This document shows positions 17,638 to 25,900 of a stretch of DNA of 32,828 nt, one piece after another; position 1 is the first letter of the stretch; each line of letters opens with the position of its first letter. The DNA is taken from positions 1 through 32,828 of the forward strand of contig CAJQRD010000090.1 of NCBI GenBank assembly GCA_905480605.1, in the 5' to 3' direction. Origin of the DNA: an uncultured Saprospiraceae bacterium. Its GTDB lineage: Bacteria; Bacteroidota; Bacteroidia; Chitinophagales; Saprospiraceae. Both the position numbers and the translations under genes were made by a program. Under the pieces are notes generated by a model, which ran no database searches, was not told where the DNA came from, and saw nothing but the letters and a program-made list of their open reading frames with translations.

Positions 17638-17665
17638 TATAAAAGGCGTTTTAAAGCCTTTTATA
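17638..17665 (-). terminator. Hairpin terminator after the EthD gene
   Basis: Perfect 10-bp stem TATAAAAGGC / GCCTTTTATA with an 8-nt loop, 30 bp beyond the EthD stop codon. The AAAAGGC...GCCTTTT form gives a short U run on either strand. It separates EthD from the S41 gene. Confidence 0.7.
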
Positions 17666-17695
17666 CCATGAAATTAATACGTTTAATTTATTCAA

Positions 17696-18016
17696 TTACA
17701 TCACCTCACTTACTTGAATTATAGGTTCAATATTCGTAAAATTTGGTAAATCTCCCATTATCTTTTCTGCATTAGGTCCGAAAGCATTTCCAAAGTCTTC
17801 TACAGAATCAAAATACATATTTCCCATTCCTGCATATGGTGCTGTAGATCCTGGCGAAGCTCCGCCCAATCCTTTTTCAACTGTCGCTCCTTTAAGAGAA
17901 TCTCCTAACAATTCACTTACCATTGGCAAATGAGTATTGCAATAATAATCCATGTCAAATGTTTTGTTTTCCCCATTTGGGTACAATACACTTACTTTTG
18001 TCATTCCTTTTTTCAT
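17696..18016 (-). CDS. EthD-family small protein
   Basis: A 106-residue protein of the ferredoxin-like-fold EthD family (about 100 residues is the usual length). Recognisable features are the N-terminal strand VSVLYPNG, then MDYYCNTHLPMV with the conserved His, and the later strand FDSVEDFGNAFG. Family members include a helper of ethyl tert-butyl ether degradation in actinobacteria, but most have no known role, so none is assigned here. The ATG at 18016 is used; a second ATG four codons on is possible. It follows the ferredoxin-cyclase gene by 161 bp on the same strand. Confidence 0.85.
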   Translation of the reverse strand: MKKGMTKVSVLYPNGENKTFDMDYYCNTHLPMVSELLGDSLKGATVEKGLGGASPGSTAPYAGMGNMYFDSVEDFGNAFGPNAEKIMGDLPNFTNIEPIIQVSEVM

Positions 18017-18177
18017 AGTAATAAATTTAACTTTATAGATTTGGCTTTTCTAATATCGCCCCGTTTTTTTTAATGGTATCTGGACTCCATTTAATTTTTT
18101 AAAGTTATGCTTTTTTTATTTTATATAGGATATTACACTGAGTCACCTAGATTAAGCTTGCTATTAAGTAAATTCAT

Positions 18178-19098
18178 TTAGATGATTTCATATAAGTTAT
18201 ACTTGCCTGTTTTTCCTTTTAATTTTGTTTCAAAAGCATTATATTTCGGATATAAACTTTTGATTTCTTGAAAAGCTTCTTCTGATAATAACATTTTGGT
18301 ATTGAATTCCTTATTAGCTGATTCTATACGACTTGCATAGTTTACATTATCACCTATTACTGCCATCTTTTTCATTTCTCCTGTATCAAAAGGACCCGCG
18401 ATTACATCACCAAAATGAATGCCTGCTCTAATTCCAAATTTAGTGTTGAAATTTTCTTCCAGATAATTATTAAAATTAATTAAACTTTCATTCATCTCTT
18501 TGATGGCTCTAATGCCATCCAAAACCGAATTGGTTTTTTTGTTATTTATTCCAAAAATAGCGAGAATTCCATCTCCGGCAACATCGCTAATGAAACCGTT
18601 ATTGTTTTGAATACAAGAATTCATTAACTGGTAATACCGATTCAATACATGCACAATATCATACGGAGGAAATTTTTCTGCGAATGAAGTATAATTAACA
18701 ATATCAGTAAAAACTATAGTCAATTTTTGTTGACTGCCAAAGGCAACTTTGGAATCTTTTGAAAATTGCTCAGCTATAACATCCATGTCGAATTTGTCTG
18801 ACACCATTCGGCGAATTGATATATCGCCAGTTATTTTAGTTTGGCAAGACAATCGTATTTCATCAGGGAAACTTAATTTATCGGCAATACGCAGTTCCGC
18901 ACTATTTCTAGGATTACAATTTTCAATACCATTCATTACACTAATTCTGCAAGTAGAACATTTTCCTTGCCCTCCACATGCATGTGTATGATTAATATTG
19001 GCAGCGAGAGTGGCTTCTAGTATTGTATTATCTTCAGAACAACTAATTGTACTCTGTTCTTTAAATAAATGAATTTTGTGAGTAGAGTTCTTTATCAT
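18178..19098 (-). CDS. [2Fe-2S] ferredoxin domain fused to class III adenylate/guanylate cyclase
   Basis: Soluble signalling enzyme predicted to make cAMP (or cGMP). Taking the start at 19098 gives 306 residues. The N-terminal plant-type ferredoxin domain (about 8-95) has Cys41-x5-Cys47-x2-Cys50 and Cys85 (HACGGQGKCSTC, LSCQ). The class III catalytic domain (about 120-300) has metal Asp132 (FTDIVNYT) and Asp176 (VAGDGILAIFG) and transition-state residues Asn253 and Arg257 (GDNVNYASR), so it looks active. A start at 19116 is also open, but AGGAG (19111-19107) lies 8 nt before the ATG at 19098 and favours the shorter form. The Fe-S domain may gate activity by redox state (inference). Confidence 0.9.
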   Translation of the reverse strand: MIKNSTHKIHLFKEQSTISCSEDNTILEATLAANINHTHACGGQGKCSTCRISVMNGIENCNPRNSAELRIADKLSFPDEIRLSCQTKITGDISIRRMVSDKFDMDVIAEQFSKDSKVAFGSQQKLTIVFTDIVNYTSFAEKFPPYDIVHVLNRYYQLMNSCIQNNNGFISDVAGDGILAIFGINNKKTNSVLDGIRAIKEMNESLINFNNYLEENFNTKFGIRAGIHFGDVIAGPFDTGEMKKMAVIGDNVNYASRIESANKEFNTKMLLSEEAFQEIKSLYPKYNAFETKLKGKTGKYNLYEII

Positions 19099-19116
19099 TA
19101 TATTTTCTCCTATCAT

Positions 19117-19441
19117 GTAGAAGCCTCGTTTTTTAGGAGTAAGTTAATTAAAGATAATTAAGAGCGCCTATTTACAACTGTATAATTTTGAGGGAAATTA
19201 CGAATAAAATATTGATCTGTATTATCTTACAGTTATTCTACCTAATCTAATCAGTTTTGGGCTTAGCCTGTTTTAATTACGGTCAGCTTTTATTGTGTTT
19301 GGCATGGCTGAGTTTAGCATTTAAGATCACCTTCAGATTGTTAGCAAGTGGTCATTTCTACCAACTTCCTTTTTCATATAAATCTAAAAATGAGGCGGCA
19401 GATAAACTTAAAACATCTATAAAAAAATGAGATACACTTAC
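19117..19441. other. Spacer with one doubtful small ORF
   Basis: These 325 bp contain the upstream region of the cyclase. On the plus strand a 57-codon frame with a TTG start (19257-19430) encodes a hydrophobic helix followed by a basic Lys-rich tail (SYKSKNEAADKLK). It has no ATG and no recognised relative, and may be a gene remnant. Confidence 0.3.
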
Positions 19442-19993
19442 CTATCCCAAACTTTTTGTGCGTCTATAGACAATTGCCCAAACTACTCCTTTAATAAAAA
19501 TTGAAATTACAACTTCAAATCCTCTATTTACCTCAGAGTTTATTACAAATGCAATATGATTTCCAGCTAATAATAAGCTTGTGAATACAATTGAAAGCCA
19601 GCTTGACCAACTTTTGGTATGATCCATCAAAAGTCCTCTCCAATAAAATTCTTCTATCCATGGGTTTATCAATACCAGTATAATCCAAGGCAACCAAATA
19701 TACCTACTTTGATATGTATTAGAATGTAAAATAAAAATAGGTAATGGGATTAATCTTATTAATAAAGCCAAAAGTTTCCACCCTATTGAACCAATCGCTT
19801 TACTTAACCACTATTTATTGACTTAACTACTTCATACCTAAAATAAAAATAGCCATAGAAGCCATTCCTTAAGAATCATGAGAATAAAAGACCATTTTCC
19901 TATAATTTTTCCAAAAACTAGAGCAACTAGAGTATTGACTAAAATAATTAGAAATGGTGAAGCCAAAACGATTTTCTCTTTTGTTAAATTCAT
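19442..19993 (-). pseudogene. Degenerate CPBP-family intramembrane metalloprotease
   Basis: From an ATG at 19993 the sequence reads MNLTKEKIVLASPF and a hydrophobic helix, then stops at a TAG near 19830; the reading continues in a second frame (FRYEVVKSINSG) and then in a third (LSKAIGSIGWK), which stays open to 19442. That last part carries the CPBP motif EEFYWRG and the following AGNHIAF stretch, but the final motif with its His is absent. At least two frameshifts and a shortened end mean a dead gene. Intact family members are multi-pass membrane proteases or immunity-type proteins. Confidence 0.8.
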
Positions 19994-20681
19994 GTTCTAG
20001 GCACCTCCATGTTCTTGGTGGCAATAATCTTAGATGTCTTGTTTACACTTCCTGTTTTTATCATGCCCTACGGAGGCAATGATATATCATTCTTTACTGA
20101 TCCAGGATTTTGGTTGATCGCTGTGTAGTACGTGTGTGTTGTGGGAGCTAATTGGCTAATTCAAAAAGCTGTAAATTCAACGAGAGCGACAAAAAACCTT
20201 GGGCTGATTAAAAGGTCAAGCAAAAATAGCATAACGGATATAATCATTGGGTTTATTTGGGTCGTTGGCAATAATTGCCCTTAATAATACGAGTTGTTAT
20301 TGAAGTAAGTATTTCTTTTGCCCATAATAGGAATACTTACTGGAATTATTGGAGGAGGTCTAGTTGGTGTTTCTCTTGGAGAAATAGCTGCGGACTAAAA
20401 CATACGGATCGAGCTTGTGGAGTATCTTCTGGAATTATACTGTTATCAATTTTATTGTAGAAATACCAAGCGGTCTCTATAAAAGTGGTAGCGAGTTAGC
20501 TTTGCCATTTTATCACGCCATTGCTTGGCTGTCAGTTTGGTCAACTATTGCAAGTGTTCCCTGGCTTTTGAGCTATCTGTTTTGGCGTATTGTGGTGCTT
20601 ATAACCCTGACCATACTGTTGGTCAATGATAAATATGGGCCCGGGGTGTTTCGGGATTTTTTGTTGGGCAAGTATTTTCAT

Positions 20682-20703
20682 CCTAAGAGAGAGGAGCGGA
20701 TAT
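20682..20703 (+). repeat. 22-bp direct repeat, copy 1, in cyclase pseudogene
   Basis: Encodes PKREERI just before the cyclase motif. An identical 22-bp copy lies 134 bp downstream, where the flanking sequence differs. Confidence 0.9.
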
Positions 20704-20815
20704 TCATGTTCATGGATTTACGGTCGTCTACAACGATTGTAGAAAAATTAGGAGAAGTGTGTTATATTAAATTGATTTGTTGGATATATTGAACCTCCAA
20801 GCTAATGTTTTCAAG

Positions 20816-20837
20816 CCTAAGAGAGAGGAGCGGATAT
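20816..20837 (+). repeat. 22-bp direct repeat, copy 2, in cyclase pseudogene
   Basis: Identical to 20682-20703. It encodes PKREERI again and is followed directly by a TAG and then the remnant of the cyclase C-terminus, so it marks the junction of the internal deletion or of two tandem gene remnants. Confidence 0.9.
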
Positions 20838-20940
20838 AGAACGCCGTGGCAAAGAGCAAAAAGTGCTACTTTATTATATTGTGAAACAATTAATAATAGA
20901 AGAAAGAAGGATTTTAATACTTAGAGGAAAAATGAGCTAG

Positions 20941-21277
20941 GGTTAAGAACCGGAGAATCCGCTTTGGTTCTAAAGACAAGTGGAGTAACTATTTCTGGTT
21001 AACAAATGTTGCCAACATTAGGAATAGGTCAAAACCGCTCCAAAAACAACAATCAAATCAAGCTACTCCCTATATCCAGATCGATAAAAGGAACAAATAA
21101 AATATCCCTAGCATTGCAATATCTTCTAATCTTATATTTAGTACTTGAGGAGAGAAATGACTTCAATCCTCTAATTGGATAAATGAAAACATGCATTATG
21201 ATTTAATGCAAGTTATTAGCTTACCTTATGGATTATATCTTTTTAATAATGTGTATTTTTTTCCTTTAAGGAATGGA
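20941..21277. other. Unassigned AT-rich stretch in the graveyard
   Basis: The plus strand can be read here in pieces, but I recognise no family, RNA gene or terminator. It is probably decayed coding sequence or spacer between two pseudogenes. Confidence 0.4.
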
Positions 21278-21962
21278 TTACCCTTTTGTTTGTGTCATAT
21301 TATCTGCAACTACAATTATACAATCAGCTATTGTAGCTTTTTCTTCATCTATCATTTCCTTCTATTCTGATTGATCAAGAGTTGTAATAGATTTTAGTAT
21401 TAGACCTGGCTGAATTTTATTGATCACCAAATTATTCCTTGTCCATAATTTGAATAGTACGATCCTTAATAATGAAATAATAGACTCTCTTTATTAAAAT
21501 TTTTAAGTGAAAAATGCGCCATTGTTGCGTCTTTAGAAGCCTATGCCGTTTGTATATTCAAAATATTTGGCTGTACATGATCTCCTATCATATCAGCCAT
21601 TTCAGCATAAGTTTTTACTGTTGGATCAAAATGTTCTTACAAATCTGGACCAATTACGGCATGTGCGTCTTCACATAATTCTTTTAAAGCTTCAATTCGC
21701 ATTTTATTGATCATAGAAGCATATCTTCTTGGAATACTGGTTGCAATAAAGCAGAGATTATTTGCTTTTGCAAATTCAACCAAAGGTTTATAGTCAGTTC
21801 GATAATTATTCCACATTTGTGTTATTTCTGAAATCATTTTATCTTAGTATAGAATCCTTTTAAATATTCTTTTATTACCAACTGATTTCCATTTTCAAAC
21901 ATCTCCCCGCCAAAGAATAGTTCCTTCCCTTTAATTTTCGTACATTTAGAAAATTTATGTTT
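21278..21962 (-). pseudogene. Degenerate ChaN/DUF399-type haem-binding protein
   Basis: On the minus strand the first readable piece is ELFFGGEMFENGNQLVIKEY, ended by a TGA; a shifted frame (21837-21637) gives WNNYRTDYKPLVEFAK and FIATSIPRRYASM, hallmark stretches of the ChaN family. In the same frame, past a TAA, come FDPTVKTYAEMADMIGDH and KDATMAHF, past further stops GSYYSNYGQGIIW, and finally ADCIIVVADNMTQTKG, the usual family C-terminus. The N-terminal region is missing. At least one frameshift and four in-frame stops make it non-functional. Intact ChaN proteins are haem-binding lipoproteins linked to iron uptake. Confidence 0.85.
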
Positions 21963-22251
21963 TTAATTTAGGCCACCTATGGTTTTGCCCCCATACAATT
22001 ACAATTACAATTAGGTCCTTATGGACTAAGTTTTTTTAGCGCTTAATATTTGTTAATTAAAAATATGTAAAATCAATACATAAACCTATTGAATAGTGTA
22101 TATAATATGTATGGTCTTTCAACTCTAGCAAATTTTACTGAAAGCCTCTTTTTTATTTGAAATGTGCATTTCTGGGGTTAGTTACTTGCAAACTGATTTG
22201 CTCCAACTTATTAATGCATTGATTACTTTTCTAACTTTGAAATCGCATGAT
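21963..22251. other. Spacer upstream of the TANFOR operon
   Basis: No gene is seen. It holds a small (ACAATT)3 repeat at 21995-22012. A TAACTTTG at 22232-22239 fits the -7 consensus TAnnTTTG and lies 12 bp before the ATG at 22252, but no TTG lies at a suitable -33 distance, so it is a weak promoter candidate. Confidence 0.35.
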
Positions 22252-22381
22252 ATGAAATATACGTTAAGTCTATTGTTCATTTGCCTTTTCAAAACCATTT
22301 AATAGAATTAGACTTAATCCTAGTTATAAGTGGATTAAACTAGGATTTGGGAATACAAGTCTTGATCTAAGTCCTTATACA

Positions 22382-23719
22382 ATGTCAGGACAGTATTTTA
22401 GTGGAGCCAGTGTCGAATTGACGCCTGGCAAATTACGTTTTAAAGCTGGGTATGGAAATCTTGAAAACCCTTTGGCACAAATAGATACTTTATTGGATGG
22501 TCCCAAATTATTACCAACTTACAAAAGAAATGTTATAGCAGCATTGCTTGGCTACGGTTCTAGCAATAATTTCATAGATCTTATTGTTTTCAAAGCTAAA
22601 GATGATATAAATGGAACCAATTTAAATTTAATAGATCCGACCATAATCAAACCAGAAGAAAATTTGGTCGTAGGTACTAAGTTTGGTGTATCTCTGTTTA
22701 ATAAATTAACATTGAAAGCCAATGTTGCAGCAAGTGCTCATTCTGCCAATCAAGAAAATGCGTCTGGATTTAATTATACTGATACCAACAACGCAGTAAA
22801 TAGATTGGATAATGTGTTAACAGTGAACCTTTCTTCTAAATTGCAATTTGCAGGAAATGCAAGTATCGATTTTAAATTAAGAAAATTTGGAATTGGAATT
22901 GATTACAGAAGAGTTGATCCGTTATATAAAAGTTTGGGTACATATTATTTTCAGGAAGACTACCAAAACTTCACTTTGAAAGTAAACTTCTCTGCTCTTA
23001 ATAACAAAATTAGATTTAGAGGATCAGGAGGTGTTCAAGAAAACAATCTAAATAAACTCAGGACCAGCACAAAACGTAGAAAAATATTCAATGGTTCATT
23101 GACAGTATCACCGATAAGAACGTTTACGACGACAATTAGAGTCTCAAACTTCACTAGTGACAGAACACTGGTTTTGAACACGTTAAACGATAGTTTGCAA
23201 TTTACGCAAACGACAGAAGTCTACAGTATTTCACCTGTGGTCATTTTTAATAGAACAAAGACGAGTTCAACAATTGCGTTAATGGCAACTTTTCAAAAGT
23301 TGATAGATCTTGGACTTAATCTCAACGGGGCTAGAGGGGTTGATAATTATACTGGTAACATTTCATATAATTTACTATTCAAGGAATCTAAATTATCAGT
23401 GGGTACAAGTATTCTTGCAAACCGAAACGTAATTGGGGACAATGAAAATGCGAGATTAGGTGCAAATATTAGGGCCAGTAAAAGATTTATGGATAAAAAA
23501 CTATCCGTATCAGCGGGACTTGGAATTACCAAAAATTTTATCAATAATATCAGTGATGGAAATACAGTAATAGGAAATATTGGCCTACGTTTTAAATTAA
23601 AAAGATCAATGAACATTAGTCTAAATACAAATATTCTTAACAGAGATTCTAAAGTAGAATCCTATAAAGAATATAGAGGAACTCTAAAGGTATCCTATCA
23701 ATTTTCTACCAAAAAATAA
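22382..23719 (+). CDS. Outer-membrane beta-barrel protein, 5' end broken by frameshift
   Basis: The long open frame gives 445 residues of alternating amphipathic strands ending in YRGTLKVSYQF, as in an outer-membrane beta-barrel. The ATG at 22382 lies inside the protein: the same frame reads upstream through FNRIRLNPSYKWIKLGFG and SLDLSPYT, which I associate with a conserved Bacteroidota barrel family (NPSYKW, PYTL.G, G.ELTPGK.RF..MYGRL). A signal peptide MKYTLSLLFICLF starts at ATG 22252 but in another frame, stopping at TAA-TAG. So a frameshift, and probably a deletion of the N-terminal domain, separates signal and barrel. Its stop codon touches the next ATG (TAAATG), so it is the first gene of the operon. 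Probably not exported as it stands. Confidence 0.75.
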   Translation: MSGQYFSGASVELTPGKLRFKAGYGNLENPLAQIDTLLDGPKLLPTYKRNVIAALLGYGSSNNFIDLIVFKAKDDINGTNLNLIDPTIIKPEENLVVGTKFGVSLFNKLTLKANVAASAHSANQENASGFNYTDTNNAVNRLDNVLTVNLSSKLQFAGNASIDFKLRKFGIGIDYRRVDPLYKSLGTYYFQEDYQNFTLKVNFSALNNKIRFRGSGGVQENNLNKLRTSTKRRKIFNGSLTVSPIRTFTTTIRVSNFTSDRTLVLNTLNDSLQFTQTTEVYSISPVVIFNRTKTSSTIALMATFQKLIDLGLNLNGARGVDNYTGNISYNLLFKESKLSVGTSILANRNVIGDNENARLGANIRASKRFMDKKLSVSAGLGITKNFINNISDGNTVIGNIGLRFKLKRSMNISLNTNILNRDSKVESYKEYRGTLKVSYQFSTKK

Positions 23720-25888
23720 ATGTCAGATATGTATAAAAGATTGAAGCCATTTGCAGTACTCTTAAGTACTTTATTCTTTGCATGCTCCCTAAATGCTCAA
23801 AATTTTGACATTGATGTCAACCTGTTTGTACCACCACCTTATCCTACCAATTTGGATGCCTATGTTGATTATTTAGAGCAAGGTATTGTTCAACTCAACA
23901 ATACTTCATCCAATTCTATAGAAACATTTTTTCAAGTGCGCCTAAGAGAAAAATCTGGGAGGCTTGACATAACCACTAATATTGTGACAGCCCAAAGCCT
24001 TACGGTTGCTCCTGGTTTGTCAATGCTTACTTCAATGGATATAAGTGACATATTTTCATCTTTATCAGAAGCTGACATTAGGACTTCAGGTTTATCACCA
24101 TTTCAAAGAGAAGCACTTTTGTTAAACAAACAATTGCCTGAAGGTACCTATGAACTTTGTGTACTGGCTTTCAATTCTCAAATGGAACCTATCTCTGACC
24201 CCGAACGCAATGGTTGCTTTGAGTTTGAAATTATCTTTCCGGATAGACCAATCATTAATTTTCCTTTTGATCATGAAGTTATTGCTGATGCTGGCCCTTT
24301 CAATATTACTTGGACTCAGAACTTGCCACCCGAGGCTATGATGAGAACTGAATACACATTGACAATTATTGATTTGACCGAACAAATTATAGATGCTGAC
24401 AAAGTTCAAAATGCTTTTTTAGATCCAGGTATATCTCCTGACTATGAAGAAGAAGTTGGAAATATAACAACTAAACTTATTCAAAAAGATATAGAAATGC
24501 CATTGATTCCTGGCAATAAATATGCAGTGAGAGTTACTGCTGTTGATCCACAAGGTTTTATTGCTTATCAATTTGGTGGGCACAGTGAAATTGTTCATTT
24601 TACGTATGGAGTAAATGACGAATCCATTGTCCCTGAGCTTGAAGCAGGAATACTCATTGCACCAAAAATTCTAACTCCTGAAGATAATAGTGATGTCCAA
24701 GTCAGTGAAAATATAGCGATAAAATGGGAGCATGACATCCAAGAAAAGGAAGGCTTGACATATACTTTGAAAATTATTGATAAAACAAATGAGGTAAATG
24801 CAAGCACATTAACTGATAAGGAAGATTTTGAAAAGGATACCTATAAGTATGTATTCAATGGACCAATAGTTTCTTTGAATACTTTGATAAAAGCTGAGTC
24901 TGCCATCTGGATTAAAGATCATGACTATAGTTTTATCATCAAAGTTCAAAGTGCTGATAGTTTGAAAACTTTCAAAAATGATGGTTATAGTGATGTCGTT
25001 AATTTTTCTTATAAGAAAGCCCTAATAGTAAGTATAGGTGAAAACTGTGGAGAAGATATGATTGCAAAAATTCCTAGCGATCAAATAAGTATAAAACTTA
25101 AGGAAAAGAAACAATATACATTTGGGATGGTCGAACTTTATGTCAATAAAGGTGTTACGGGCAGTGAAAGAGATGGTTATAAAGGTACAGGTTATATCAC
25201 CGTAAAGTTGAGCGATAAAAATGTAAAAGTTAAAGTGGATTTTGAAGGTTTAAAAGTAAATGAAGATAAAAAAGTATTTGCTGGAACGGCTAAGGGACAG
25301 AATGATAGCAATGTAAATCTAGACGAGAAAATAGCTAAATATATATCTGGAAATTCTGATCTTCCTTTTGATGAGATTGCAGGCATAACAACATATGCGA
25401 GATTAGAAACTAAGATAAAACTGGCAAAGAAGGGAAAAGAGGTTGCCTTACCGTTAGGTATTGATCGGGATGTAGCTGGTGAAAAAATAGTTGTTGGGAT
25501 TTCAGAAATGAACTTTAATCCAGAACGGGCATCCTTAACCGCCTTGTTTAGTATTGATAATCCTGAATGGGGAAATTATGTACCAACATTGGGTGCAACA
25601 GATGTTTGCTTTAGCAAAGATGGCCTAGGCGACAATGTTAAGTTGTATCTGGCCAAGGACTTTGATATCCCTATTAAAGATGATGTTTTAAAAATAAAGG
25701 CTTCAGTAAATAAAGGGCAAGATGAACTTCTTGGAACATATGTAAAGTTTGGTAAAAGCAAATCACCTGAAGGTCAAATTACTGCTGAGATTGGTATATC
25801 CAGAAAAATACTATTGCCTGAAAATAGTGATGGCAGTATTATGCCTACAGGAAGCGTTAAAGCAATACTATCAGGAAAATTTGAGTAA
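23720..25888 (+). CDS. TANFOR-domain surface protein, N-terminal part (split by in-frame TAA)
   Basis: 722 residues. Signal peptide ending CSLNAQ (about 26), then a TANFOR-type domain (about 30-170): VPPPYPTNLDAYVDY, a central FQVRL strand, and LPEGTYELCVLAFN. Two FN3/Ig-like modules follow (about 180-290, starting FPFDHEV, and 315-430, starting TPEDNSD), then a beta-rich region to the end. The TAA at 25886-25888 interrupts an otherwise continuous frame: the reading continues KKNFVLSAKIDACQIPG without a shift into the 25901 frame. Start ATG at 23720 abuts the barrel gene stop; an ATG three codons on is also possible. Alone it would be a truncated secreted protein. Role unknown; probably surface attachment or scaffold. 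Confidence 0.85.
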   Translation: MSDMYKRLKPFAVLLSTLFFACSLNAQNFDIDVNLFVPPPYPTNLDAYVDYLEQGIVQLNNTSSNSIETFFQVRLREKSGRLDITTNIVTAQSLTVAPGLSMLTSMDISDIFSSLSEADIRTSGLSPFQREALLLNKQLPEGTYELCVLAFNSQMEPISDPERNGCFEFEIIFPDRPIINFPFDHEVIADAGPFNITWTQNLPPEAMMRTEYTLTIIDLTEQIIDADKVQNAFLDPGISPDYEEEVGNITTKLIQKDIEMPLIPGNKYAVRVTAVDPQGFIAYQFGGHSEIVHFTYGVNDESIVPELEAGILIAPKILTPEDNSDVQVSENIAIKWEHDIQEKEGLTYTLKIIDKTNEVNASTLTDKEDFEKDTYKYVFNGPIVSLNTLIKAESAIWIKDHDYSFIIKVQSADSLKTFKNDGYSDVVNFSYKKALIVSIGENCGEDMIAKIPSDQISIKLKEKKQYTFGMVELYVNKGVTGSERDGYKGTGYITVKLSDKNVKVKVDFEGLKVNEDKKVFAGTAKGQNDSNVNLDEKIAKYISGNSDLPFDEIAGITTYARLETKIKLAKKGKEVALPLGIDRDVAGEKIVVGISEMNFNPERASLTALFSIDNPEWGNYVPTLGATDVCFSKDGLGDNVKLYLAKDFDIPIKDDVLKIKASVNKGQDELLGTYVKFGKSKSPEGQITAEIGISRKILLPENSDGSIMPTGSVKAILSGKFE

Positions 25889-25900
25889 AAGAAAAATTTT

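Larger units (their letters stand above)
20009..20940 (+). pseudogene. Degenerate membrane-anchored class III adenylate cyclase
   Basis: Reading through frame changes: a start MFLVAIILDVLF with transmembrane helices, a TAG near 20126, more helices (GIIGGGLVGVSLG at about 20350), then KYGPGVFRDFLLGKYFHP and the class III motif FMFMDLRSSTTIVEKLG (about 20705-20755). That pattern is typical of the Bacteroidota cyclases with an N-terminal membrane domain. Most of the catalytic domain is then missing, and a C-terminal end of the same family follows (RGKEQKVLLYYIVK, about 20844-20890). Several stops and frameshifts and a large internal deletion rule out function. Confidence 0.75.

Noticed and set aside
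20415-20792. Intact small membrane protein of 125 residues
   Set aside because: Its translation is the membrane-to-catalytic junction of a class III cyclase with missing ends, so it is part of a pseudogene, not a gene.
21637-21837. Intact 66-residue gene
   Set aside because: It is the middle of a ChaN/DUF399 protein; matching pieces continue on both sides in shifted frames or past stops.
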